DNA of 5,514 bases from an uncultured Parabacteroides sp. (lineage in GTDB: Bacteria; Bacteroidota; Bacteroidia; Bacteroidales; Tannerellaceae): positions 1-5,514 of the forward strand of contig URGO01000182.1 of the NCBI GenBank assembly GCA_900547435.1, in the 5' to 3' direction. Position numbers and translations under genes: made by a program. This document shows, in pieces, positions 1 through 5,514 of this stretch. The notes below the pieces were generated by a model, which worked only from the letters and a program-made list of their open reading frames with translations, was not told the DNA's origin and did no database searches. Every line of letters begins with the position of its first letter. Position 1 is the first letter of the stretch.

Positions 1-484
1 GTGCCCGGATATTCCCGAAGTAGCCGACCGGCATAGTGTGCGACGATGCCTTTCCAAGAGACAGGCAAAGCTAAAAATAAAGTGTTCAGGCGTGGATAGT
101 CGAAACCTTCACCCACATATTTCCCAATTGCTACTATGACGAGCGGTTCCGAGGATGGTATGTTTTGCAGATATTCCATTTTCAGACGTTTCTCCTTTGC
201 CGATTCGGAACCGACAAGGGTAATGACATGTTTGCTGTGAGGAGTCAAAGCATTTGCCAATGTTTCGACATGGGCGGTGAGGCTGGTCAGTACAATGGGG
301 CAACGTTCTTCTTTTATGGCCTTGCACACATCGTCTATTATGAGCCTGTTTCTGTTTTCGTCTTCAGACATTTTCTGAATCATCCGGACATAAGTGGATT
401 TTTCATCTGTTAATTCTCTATACGAAGTGAAGCGGGGAACAAGCAGACGCGTGAATGTCTGGGATGCCATTTGAGCTTTGGCGC
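1..484 (-). pseudogene. TOTE-type helicase C-terminal remnant (3' part of a broken primase-helicase gene)
   Basis: This frame is open on the minus strand from about 484 to the window edge and continues beyond it. It encodes the second RecA lobe of a superfamily 2 helicase of the kind fused to TOTE primases. Visible motifs are a motif IV-like IVLTSLTAHVETLA, a motif V-like GKYVGEGFDYPRLN and a motif VI-like AHYAGRLLR with its arginines. The first recognisable residues, AKAQMASQTFTRLLVPRF, belong well inside the family's helicase region, after the DEAD-type Walker B lobe. No Walker A, DExx box or motif III lies upstream, because the sequence runs straight into the primase remnant in another frame. 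An ATG at 470 could start a short protein, but it would have no ATP-binding lobe and could not be a working helicase. I read it as the 3' fragment of the gene starting at 1089, separated by an internal deletion. The identification rests on recalled motifs, not on a search. Confidence 0.82.
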
Positions 485-1089
485 AACGGCTGTTCAAAGA
501 ATATCCAAACATGTGCGCCGTTCCCGGAACGGGAGCGTTCAATGGAGCAAGGAACATTCCAATCCTTGCAGACCCCGACATACGCCAACACATCTTTCTT
601 GTATCCATGTTCGCAGGACTTGTCATCAAAATCCGCGCACAGGAAGTTACACGTATTGTCGGCAAGAATGGCATAGGCACCGATTACATCCTGCCCGTCC
701 GAATTCTTCCCTTCAAGATGTCGGTAGATATCCTCATACTCCAAGGGCTTGAACGACCTGTTGGGGCATTCCGTACATTTATATCTTTTCTTGTCACACA
801 ATTGCCTGTCCCATTCGTTCCGACATACAGGCTGGTAGCCGGATTTTCCGCTTGTCCGGCTGTACCATCTCCGTGCGAATACATCCTCACGTCCTTTGAA
901 AAGATTGCGAAACACATCCACTTTTTCTTCCAAAGACAAATGTCGCTTTATAATGGGTAGTGTCAAGGGAAAACCTTTGCTGCTAAGCAAAGACTGTAGT
1001 CTGTCTACCTCCTTATGAAGAAGCTCATTTCCCATAAGAAGTTTGTTGTATGCCGCCAACAGTTCTTGGTATGTAAGCTGTTTTCCCAT
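418..1089 (-). pseudogene. TOTE-type archaeo-eukaryotic primase, N-terminal remnant (5' part of the broken primase-helicase)
   Basis: This 223-codon frame begins at the ATG at 1089 (MGKQLTYQEL), 5 nt after the stop of the ATPase gene. Residues 5-36 form a heptad-like helix. Residues 85-110 hold a probable zinc cluster with Cys at 89, 98, 105 and 108 (C-x8-C-x6-C-x2-C, ending CPNRSF). Residues 147-156 carry the primase metal-binding DxD (CADFDD, D153/D155), and residues 186-199 carry SRSGNGAHVWIFFE with the conserved His193. These features match the AEP domain of TOTE conflict systems, predicted genome-conflict proteins in which the primase is fused to a SF2 helicase. After FFEQPL (residue 202) family resemblance stops: 21 unrelated residues follow, then TAG at 418-420. 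The third primase motif is lost, so activity is unlikely. An in-frame start further upstream (1209) would overlap the ATPase gene by over 100 nt and encodes nothing family-like, so I reject it. Confidence 0.83.
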
Positions 1090-1094
1090 ATCAT

Positions 1095-2465
1095 TCAAAG
1101 CAACGGTGTCATATATAAAGGCAGGTACACAATGCCATCTTCTGTTTTCACATCCTTGTCGTGAAGCACGTAGGGCGTGGATAACTGGGAGCCATACTTG
1201 GCTATGCACTTTCTCAATGAATTCAGTGTGTAACGTTGCCCGGACTTCACCTCTATGGGGGAAATATTATGCCTGCTGGTCGTTACAGGTTTGGCTATCA
1301 GGAAATCAATCTCCATGCGGTCGTCCGCCGATGTCCGTGAACTGTTACTGAAAAAATAAAGTTTGTGTCCTGCCGCACGAAGCATCTGCGCTACGATATT
1401 CTCCACCAGCATCCCCTCGTTCACTTCCAGTTTGTCAAACATCAGTTTCCGGTACAGGTCGGCACTGACAATTCCACGCTCATCAAAGGCATGGCTGATG
1501 AGCAGTCCGGTATCGCCCATGTAGCATTTCAGCGTGGTACGCTCTTCATTTAGTTTCAATCCGATGCTCGGTTCCGTAGAATTATAGCAGCAATTGATGA
1601 TTTTAGCGTCACTCAGCCAAAAGAAAGCCTGTGAATAGTCACGCATACGGGCTTCGTTCTGCAAGGCGGACAAGACAAACTTCTTTTCGTGCTTCTGCAA
1701 TTGTCCCGGTATTTCCTCAAAGATAGCGGCAACTTTGGTTTCTTGATTGTCGGCATATTTGTGAATGTCATTACGGTAAAGAGCCAATATGTCGCGCTTC
1801 ACCTCATCCACCTTTTCAAAATCCCGCGTTTCCACATACTTGGCGACAGCCTGCGGCATACCCCCGACAATCAGATATTGCCGGAAATAATCCATTGCCC
1901 GGCGGTGGAAAGTCTCCATCGGAAGGCGTTTGTCAAACCTCATTCGAATATAAGGCATCAGCATCTCGTCTCCCATAGCCCACAGGAATTCCTCAAAATC
2001 CATCGGGAACATTTCGATGGCGTGTTCTTCGGAAGGCAGCATGATGTCCTTGACATTCTTCTTGATGGAAATGAGCGAGCCTGTCTCAATGTAATCATAG
2101 CGACGGTCTGCCACCAAATGCTTGATGGCGGCACGGGCACGAGGACAAAACTGCACTTCATCGAATATGACCAAGGAACGGGCTTCCTCGTCCTTCATCT
2201 GACGTGGGGTGAGCTTCCGCCTGAAGTAAAGCTCCAGATTCATGAAAAGCATATCGAGGTCGTCCAAATAAAGGTTGAAAAACTCCATCACTTGCGGATT
2301 TACCTTGCTGAAGTCCACCAGAATGTAAGACGCATATTCCTTGCGCGCGAACTCTTCAACGACATAACTTTTCCCTATACGTCTGGCTCCTTCTATCAAA
2401 AGAGCCGTATCGCCCTTATGGTTCTTTTTCCATTCCAGCAGTTTATCATATATCTTCCTTCTCAT
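1095..2465 (-). CDS. AAA-family ATP-binding protein with C-terminal DUF4143 (AAA_14/DUF4143 type)
   Basis: The 456-residue product looks complete. The N-terminal P-loop domain has Walker A GARRIGKS (residues 26-33), Walker B LVIFDEVQ (98-105) and a sensor-like YIETGSLIS (125-133). A helical middle (about 180-290, with the family-typical YLIVGGMPQAV) leads to a C-terminal DUF4143 domain that looks PD-(D/E)XK-like: Glu355 in EGMLVENIV, Asp387 in EIDFLI, and E405-x-K407 in PIEVKSG. All candidate catalytic residues are present. Cytoplasmic: no signal peptide or membrane span. The family is abundant in Bacteroidota and archaea and its physiological role is poorly defined, so I give no specific function. 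The start is the only Met at the family-typical position, with no Shine-Dalgarno, as is usual in this phylum. Its stop lies 5 nt before the broken TOTE primase gene, which suggests co-transcription. Short direct repeats upstream suggest specific regulation. Confidence 0.92.
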   Translation of the reverse strand: MRRKIYDKLLEWKKNHKGDTALLIEGARRIGKSYVVEEFARKEYASYILVDFSKVNPQVMEFFNLYLDDLDMLFMNLELYFRRKLTPRQMKDEEARSLVIFDEVQFCPRARAAIKHLVADRRYDYIETGSLISIKKNVKDIMLPSEEHAIEMFPMDFEEFLWAMGDEMLMPYIRMRFDKRLPMETFHRRAMDYFRQYLIVGGMPQAVAKYVETRDFEKVDEVKRDILALYRNDIHKYADNQETKVAAIFEEIPGQLQKHEKKFVLSALQNEARMRDYSQAFFWLSDAKIINCCYNSTEPSIGLKLNEERTTLKCYMGDTGLLISHAFDERGIVSADLYRKLMFDKLEVNEGMLVENIVAQMLRAAGHKLYFFSNSSRTSADDRMEIDFLIAKPVTTSRHNISPIEVKSGQRYTLNSLRKCIAKYGSQLSTPYVLHDKDVKTEDGIVYLPLYMTPLL

Positions 2466-2467
2466 AA

Positions 2468-2511
2468 TTCACGTATTCGTTTTTATAGCCGCATTAAAAT
2501 TTCACGTATTC
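2468..2511 (-). repeat. 11-bp direct repeat GAATACGTGAA, two copies just upstream of the ATPase gene
   Basis: On the minus strand GAATACGTGAA occurs at 2511-2501 and again at 2478-2468, identical in both copies, with a 33-bp period (about three helical turns). The proximal copy ends 3 nt before the ATPase start codon, so both copies would lie in the 5' leader if the promoter at 2528-2556 is right. Identical phased sites so close to a start codon fit a repressor operator or a leader element. The repeats are seen directly; the function is inference. Confidence 0.55.
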
Positions 2512-2527
2512 AAGATTATTACACTTG

Positions 2528-2556
2528 TAAAAGTACACTTTTTCTTGGATTAGAAA
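2528..2556 (-). promoter_or_regulatory. Possible Bacteroidota -33/-7 promoter for the ATPase gene
   Basis: The minus strand has TACTTTTA at 2535-2528, one base off the Bacteroidota -7 consensus TAnnTTTG. TTTC lies 17 nt upstream at 2556-2553 as a poor -33 match, slightly closer than the usual 19-21 nt. AAGTGTA occurs at 2540-2534, overlapping the -7 box, and again at 2526-2520 (14-bp period), which could mark a regulator site. Transcription from here would give a leader of roughly 55 nt containing the 11-bp repeats. The call is weak and based only on consensus matching. Confidence 0.33.
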
Positions 2557-2763
2557 GAACTTTAGCATGTTTTTATTTCAATCTGTCTTTGACATTGGTA
2601 TATCGCCACATTAATAGATGAACGTATTGTTCCACCGATTTACATCATTCAAGCTCTACCCCTCTAAATCCACCCCATTGTTGATACTTTTATTTGAAAG
2701 CCAGCACATCATAAAAACTATGTTGTTTCCTATCTGTATGGGAATCCTCTCTGTTATCTCTCC

Positions 2764-4029
2764 TCACTCCGGCTTCCCGACCTTGCCCATAAACAGGACA
2801 GTATTGGTATCGCTTTCGGTAATCAGGAAGAGGAAGGGGCGGTCAAGCGTGAAATTAATTTGCTTCATCTCTCCCGGGAGATTCGCGGTAGATACCAATA
2901 TAGCCGTTACCGAGGCTCCTTCTGAGCCCTCTTCGTTGACCTTCAGGCTGGAGGCTTGCAATACCGAGGAGATTATGCTTGGCTTATCGGGTACGGAAAG
3001 CAGGGCGGAAAAGTCTGCTTCCGGAGAAAATGCCTGTTCCATGCCTAAAGCACGCAATGCCTCTTTCAGTTCGAACCGGTTTTCTATCTCAAAACGGGGA
3101 ACGGAGAAGTTGACTTCAGCCACTTCCCCCTCTTTCCAACAAGTATTCCAGGCACCCGGAGCAGCTATCGCACGCACCACATCGTCCATTGCTACGCCTT
3201 CATGGGGCAAAACAAAGTACATGTAATAGGCATTGCGCACATAAGGGAGACTGGTGCAGGAAAACAATTCGTTCTGCACAAAAGACCGGATTTGCATGCT
3301 ATGCATGAAGTGGGCCGGAGTATCGCCCGACTCCGCATGGAACGTCCCGCTTGTGGTCTGTCCTTCCGAGAACTCATTTTCCCAACGGGCCTTGAAGTAA
3401 AGCGCGTTCAGCAAATAAACATACGCCGAAGCATCAACGGATTCCAGGATTTTCGGGATTTTCCCTTCCGTTTTTTCCTCGCACCAAGCGTTGATCACGT
3501 CCACCGAAGCGGGATTGGTAAAGTCGAGCGCCTCGATCTGTGCCTTGTATTTCTCGCTATTCACCGCACAAAACGCCGGGAGCAACTCATATCGCTCATT
3601 ATTCCAAATAGAATTGGCGGTACTTACGGAGGCATCCGGGTCCACTCCGTTCAATCCCTCCATCAATTTTTGGAAATAATCGTTCACCTCGTCTTGAGAA
3701 TAGCCCTCCATGCCCATAGTCCGAAGAATGGCATCGCGTGTTTCCCCATTCGCTCCGTTCGACAACATGCCCAAGGCGCAATGCAAACTGAACGGAGAGA
3801 CCAACAGATTTTCCTCTTTACCCTTTTGCTGGTACAAAGCCGAGAAGAAGGAAGTCGCAAAGTCCAATTGTCCGCTTGCCATAGCCTGTTCCGTCACGTT
3901 CAGCACGATAGGCTCCGGAGCCTTTATTCCCGTTCCACCCTCTATGTTATCACTATCGTTGCAAGAGGCAAAGGATAAAGCGCAAGCGATTGTTACTAAA
4001 ACTTTCCAAGATTTCATACGCATTTGCAT
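2764..4029 (-). CDS. Serpin-family serine/cysteine protease inhibitor, predicted lipoprotein
   Basis: The 421-residue product is a full-length serpin behind a lipoprotein signal: basic n-region MKSWK, hydrophobic core, lipobox FASC with Cys23, then acidic NDSDN, which may favour surface export in Bacteroidota. Serpin signatures in order are LLVSPFSLHCALGMLSNGANGET (about 75-97), NALYFKARWENEF (208-220), VNFSVPRFEIENRF (306-319), ADFSALL (338-344), the reactive-centre hinge NEEGSEGASVTA (365-376), and the C-terminal RPFLFLITESDTNTVLFMGKV (397-417). The hinge has Glu, Gly, Ser and small residues at P17-P9, the pattern of inhibitory serpins that trap proteases by loop insertion. Hinge counting puts P1 at Ala382, while anchoring on the C-terminal RPF motif moves it to about 384-387, so specificity is uncertain; the small residues STAN hint at elastase-like targets. 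Miropin from Tannerella forsythia is a characterised inhibitory serpin from the same phylum. ATGs at 4029, 4023 and 4017 are all possible starts; MKSWK (4017) gives the neatest signal peptide. No operon partner is evident, and the gene is divergent from the GLUG protein. Confidence 0.95.
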   Translation of the reverse strand: MQMRMKSWKVLVTIACALSFASCNDSDNIEGGTGIKAPEPIVLNVTEQAMASGQLDFATSFFSALYQQKGKEENLLVSPFSLHCALGMLSNGANGETRDAILRTMGMEGYSQDEVNDYFQKLMEGLNGVDPDASVSTANSIWNNERYELLPAFCAVNSEKYKAQIEALDFTNPASVDVINAWCEEKTEGKIPKILESVDASAYVYLLNALYFKARWENEFSEGQTTSGTFHAESGDTPAHFMHSMQIRSFVQNELFSCTSLPYVRNAYYMYFVLPHEGVAMDDVVRAIAAPGAWNTCWKEGEVAEVNFSVPRFEIENRFELKEALRALGMEQAFSPEADFSALLSVPDKPSIISSVLQASSLKVNEEGSEGASVTAILVSTANLPGEMKQINFTLDRPFLFLITESDTNTVLFMGKVGKPE

Positions 4030-4048
4030 TCAATAATTAATAGATTGG

Positions 4049-4079
4049 CAAGTTACACATTTTTTTACAAAAAAACAAT
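4049..4079 (-). promoter_or_regulatory. Possible promoter for the serpin gene
   Basis: On the minus strand TAACTTG at 4055-4049 resembles the Bacteroidota -7 element with one T missing. ATTG at 4079-4076 lies 20 nt upstream, at the correct -33 distance, and the spacer is almost pure A and T. The leader to the first ATG (4029) would be very short, about 10-15 nt, which slightly favours translation starting at the 4023 or 4017 ATG. Consensus matching only. Confidence 0.35.
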
Positions 4080-4174
4080 TCCCAATCTTTTTTTGTTACT
4101 CCTTATTTATTTTTCTTGTTGCGGAATATCAGTCTTATTATATCGGATGATTTTACGGAAAAGAACAAACTCAT

Positions 4175-4268
4175 GAATCGTCTAACAACTGTGTACTTTG
4201 CGTCTAACGGCCGTGTACGTTTCGTCTAACAGCTGTTAGAAGCAAGTTGCACAGCTGTTAGACGATTC
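4175..4268. repeat. 94-bp symmetrical repeat element: four TCTAAC units, three direct and one inverted
   Basis: CGTCTAAC occurs at 4179-4186, 4201-4208 and 4223-4230, an exact 22-bp period, and inverted as GTTAGACG at 4257-4264. The outer ends form a perfect 13-bp inverted repeat (GAATCGTCTAACA at 4175-4187, TGTTAGACGATTC at 4256-4268). It extends to 27 bp with 23 identities (4175-4201 against 4242-4268). The third unit contains the perfect 16-bp palindrome TCTAACAGCTGTTAGA (4225-4240). That unit also forms a perfect 15-bp stem with the fourth (4222-4236 with 4251-4265, 14-nt loop). The two-turn spacing and dyad symmetry suggest a cooperative operator; a small palindromic mobile repeat is the alternative. 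No T tract follows, so a terminator is unlikely. The symmetry is certain and the role is inferred. Confidence 0.85.
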
Positions 4269-4336
4269 TTTCATCGGATACTTTCCCGGACATCTTCTCC
4301 TATTGGGAAATTTTCTTCCAATCTTTTTGAAATCCC

Positions 4337-4369
4337 TATTCCTTTTCTGAATAAAGATGTTTACTTTTG
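4337..4369 (+). promoter_or_regulatory. Probable Bacteroidota promoter for the GLUG-repeat protein gene
   Basis: TACTTTTG at 4362-4369 matches the Bacteroidota -7 consensus TAnnTTTG exactly. The -33 position (about 4337-4342, TATTCC) is a poor match to TTTG, so expression may need an activator. Transcription should begin near 4375, giving a leader of about 20 nt before the ATG at 4395. The symmetrical element at 4175-4268 ends about 70 bp upstream of the -33 position. Confidence 0.55.
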
Positions 4370-4394
4370 TGAGAAACAATAAATATTTTGGCTT

Positions 4395-5514
4395 ATGAAG
4401 AAACTTTTTACTTGTTTGGTGATAATGTCGGCTCTGCCGATGATGGCTTCTGCCCAAGTGTGGAACGGAGAAGGGACGGAAGATAATCCATACCAGATTA
4501 CCTCGGACGAGGAGATGCAGGCTTTTGCCCATTTCGTAAATGAGGGAAACACCTACGCGGGTGTCTATTTTTCGTTATCCGAGGATGTTACGACCAGCGG
4601 CCCGATAGCTGCAGAGGGGAATGTGTTTAGCGGTGTTTTTGACGGGAACGGGCATACGGTCTCGGTCAGTATCAATTCGGGCTATAAGGATGTAGGTTTG
4701 TTCGGGCGCATCGAGAATGCCACAATCCGGGAATTGAAGGTGGCCGGGAGTTTATCGAGCTTTGGCGATCTGATTGATGGAGGCTCCGGAGCCTTGGTCG
4801 GATATGCCAAAAACAGCACGATAACGGATTGTCATAACTCGGCAGACATAGCTTGCGCCTATAAATGCAATGGAGGCATTTGCGGATATAGCGAAGGGAG
4901 CACCATCCAATATTGCACCAATAGCGGAGATGTCCGCGCCATGCGGGATAATCAGGACCGGACAGGAGGTATATGCGGATTGAATTACGGAGGCACAATC
5001 CTGAATTGTTCCAATAGCGGACATATTAGCGGGGATGATGGCGTAGGAGGTATCGTCGGAAGAAACGAAGAAGGGGGAACTACGAAGAGTTGCCTTAACT
5101 CCGGGGTTGTAGAAGGGGACCTGTACGTGGGAGGAATCGTAGGGGAAATCTATTCCTTAACTCCCTTGCGTTCTGCCCAAGAAGCCCAAGTGGCTTATTG
5201 TTATAACGAAGGAGGCGTGATAGGAAATGAATCTGTAGCCGGTATCGTTGGCGAAGCAGATAAAGATATAATCGGGGCTTGTTATAATGTAGGCCCGATA
5301 CGCGGAGGTTCGGAAGAGGGGCCTGCGGTAGGTATAGCCGGAGGAGAAAATGTCACTATCACGGAGTGCGGTTATCTGAAAGGATGCATCTCGGATACGG
5401 ATGGAGGGATGGAAGCTCCGGCCCTGATAGAAGCCATGTCTGCCCTGTTCATTCCGGAAAACGGATGGGAATCGGCTCCCCACTTAGATGAAAACGGAGA
5501 AATTGTAGCCCCGA
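4395..5514 (+). CDS. Secreted GLUG-motif repeat protein (3' end outside the window)
   Basis: The frame is open for 373 codons from the ATG at 4395 to the window end with no stop. A signal peptide (residues 1-20) ends in a good signal peptidase I site, ASA|QV. Residues 23-60 (WNGEGTEDNPYQI... AFVNEG-like ...VYFSL) and 78-90 (FSGVFDGNGHTVS) form the N-terminal module usual in front of GLUG repeats. Seven imperfect repeats follow, starting near residues 131, 160, 191, 218, 246, 282 and 312. Each has a G-G-I-x-G-like start, a turn, then T-I-x-x-C-x-N-S-G. GLUG repeats are predicted to stack as a beta-helix and occur in secreted or surface proteins, including streptococcal IgA peptidases, where they are not catalytic. 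No catalytic domain is visible in this part; an anchoring or sorting domain may lie downstream. Each repeat has one Cys at the same place. The start codon follows a strong -7 box with a short leader. Function unknown; adhesin or carbohydrate binding would be guesses. Confidence 0.92.
   Translation, partial: MKKLFTCLVIMSALPMMASAQVWNGEGTEDNPYQITSDEEMQAFAHFVNEGNTYAGVYFSLSEDVTTSGPIAAEGNVFSGVFDGNGHTVSVSINSGYKDVGLFGRIENATIRELKVAGSLSSFGDLIDGGSGALVGYAKNSTITDCHNSADIACAYKCNGGICGYSEGSTIQYCTNSGDVRAMRDNQDRTGGICGLNYGGTILNCSNSGHISGDDGVGGIVGRNEEGGTTKSCLNSGVVEGDLYVGGIVGEIYSLTPLRSAQEAQVAYCYNEGGVIGNESVAGIVGEADKDIIGACYNVGPIRGGSEEGPAVGIAGGENVTITECGYLKGCISDTDGGMEAPALIEAMSALFIPENGWESAPHLDENGEIVAP

Larger units (their letters stand above)
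2466..2763. other. Intergenic region without a convincing gene
   Basis: These 298 nt separate the serpin stop from the ATPase start; both genes are on the minus strand. The region is AT-rich. A plus-strand open frame crosses it and runs into the serpin gene, but it shows no recognisable motif and reads as antisense shadow. I see no tRNA-like fold and no strong GC hairpin followed by a T tract, so no intrinsic terminator for the serpin gene can be called. The end nearest the ATPase holds a weak promoter and two pairs of direct repeats, listed separately. Confidence 0.6.
4030..4394. other. Divergent intergenic region between serpin and GLUG-protein genes
   Basis: This 365-nt region contains no convincing gene. 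Next to the serpin it is very AT-rich, with A7/T7 runs at about 4060-4097 and a possible serpin promoter. Its centre holds the symmetrical repeat element at 4175-4268. Next to the GLUG gene it holds a good -7 box. A 7-bp direct repeat, ATCGGAT, lies outside the element at 4142-4148 and 4273-4279. Short minus-strand open frames here carry no motif and are not supported as genes. Confidence 0.7.

Noticed and set aside
1090..1209. A longer primase start at 1209 that would overlap the ATPase gene by more than 100 nt.
   Set aside because: The extra 40 residues have no family resemblance and lie opposite no gap. The ATG at 1089, right after the ATPase stop, starts the expected coiled N-terminus.
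1689..2621. A 310-codon plus-strand open frame opposite the ATPase gene.
   Set aside because: It is antisense to a gene with clear Walker and DUF4143 motifs. Its translation has no recognisable domain and looks like the mirror of the ATPase codons.
3202..3978. A 258-codon plus-strand open frame opposite the serpin gene.
   Set aside because: The minus-strand serpin signatures are unambiguous; the antisense frame has no domain features.
4056..4099. An A7/T7 hairpin upstream of the serpin gene as a structured RNA or terminator.
   Set aside because: Pairing is only between homopolymer A and T runs and would be unstable. Such tracts are common in promoters of AT-rich intergenic regions.
4179..4264. 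A short CRISPR array, suggested by regularly spaced CGTCTAAC.
   Set aside because: The repeat is only 8 bp, the spacers are 14 bp and partly similar to each other, one copy is inverted, and there are no cas genes.
4222..4265. An intrinsic terminator formed by the 15-bp stem with a 14-nt loop.
   Set aside because: No T tract follows on either strand, and both flanking genes are transcribed away from this point, so no transcript inside the window would need to end here.
4175..4268. A phase-variable invertible promoter bounded by the 13-bp inverted repeats.
   Set aside because: The best promoter box for the GLUG gene (4362-4369) lies outside the repeats. Inside there are only imperfect -7 matches (TACTTTG, TACGTTTC) without a correctly spaced -33, and no recombinase gene is in view. 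It remains possible but is not supported.

Overview
The window most likely comes from a gut- or host-associated member of the Bacteroidales (Bacteroides/Parabacteroides-like). Four things point that way: a good Bacteroidota -7 box (TAnnTTTG type) upstream of the rightmost gene, no clear Shine-Dalgarno sequences, an exported serpin lipoprotein, and a secreted GLUG-repeat protein. A DUF4143-type ATPase and a TOTE-type primase-helicase are also common in this group. The genus cannot be fixed from the sequence alone.

Left part (1-2465, all minus strand): an intact 456-residue AAA ATPase with a C-terminal DUF4143/PD-(D/E)XK-like domain (1095-2465) is followed after only 5 nt by a gene for a TOTE-type archaeo-eukaryotic primase fused to a superfamily 2 helicase. 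That second gene is broken. The primase frame is intact from 1089 to about 485. It then joins directly, in another frame, to the C-terminal half of the helicase, which runs off the window at position 1. The end of the primase domain and the whole first RecA lobe, including Walker A and B, are missing. This is an internal deletion with a frameshift.

Middle (2466-2763): about 300 nt with no convincing gene. It holds a weak promoter for the ATPase and two short pairs of direct repeats around it.

Right part (2764-5514): a serpin lipoprotein on the minus strand (2764-4029) and a signal-peptide-bearing GLUG-repeat protein on the plus strand (4395 to beyond the window) are divergently transcribed. 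The 365-nt region between them carries a compact 94-bp symmetrical element (4175-4268) built from four copies of a TCTAAC-type unit, three direct and one inverted. No gene explains it, and it is the most unusual non-coding feature here.

The two halves look functionally separate. On the left is a probable genome-conflict locus with a decayed effector and a surviving ATPase. On the right is a pair of cell-envelope or secreted proteins that probably face the host, one a protease inhibitor and one of unknown function, which may share regulation. No complete new system can be demonstrated from this window.
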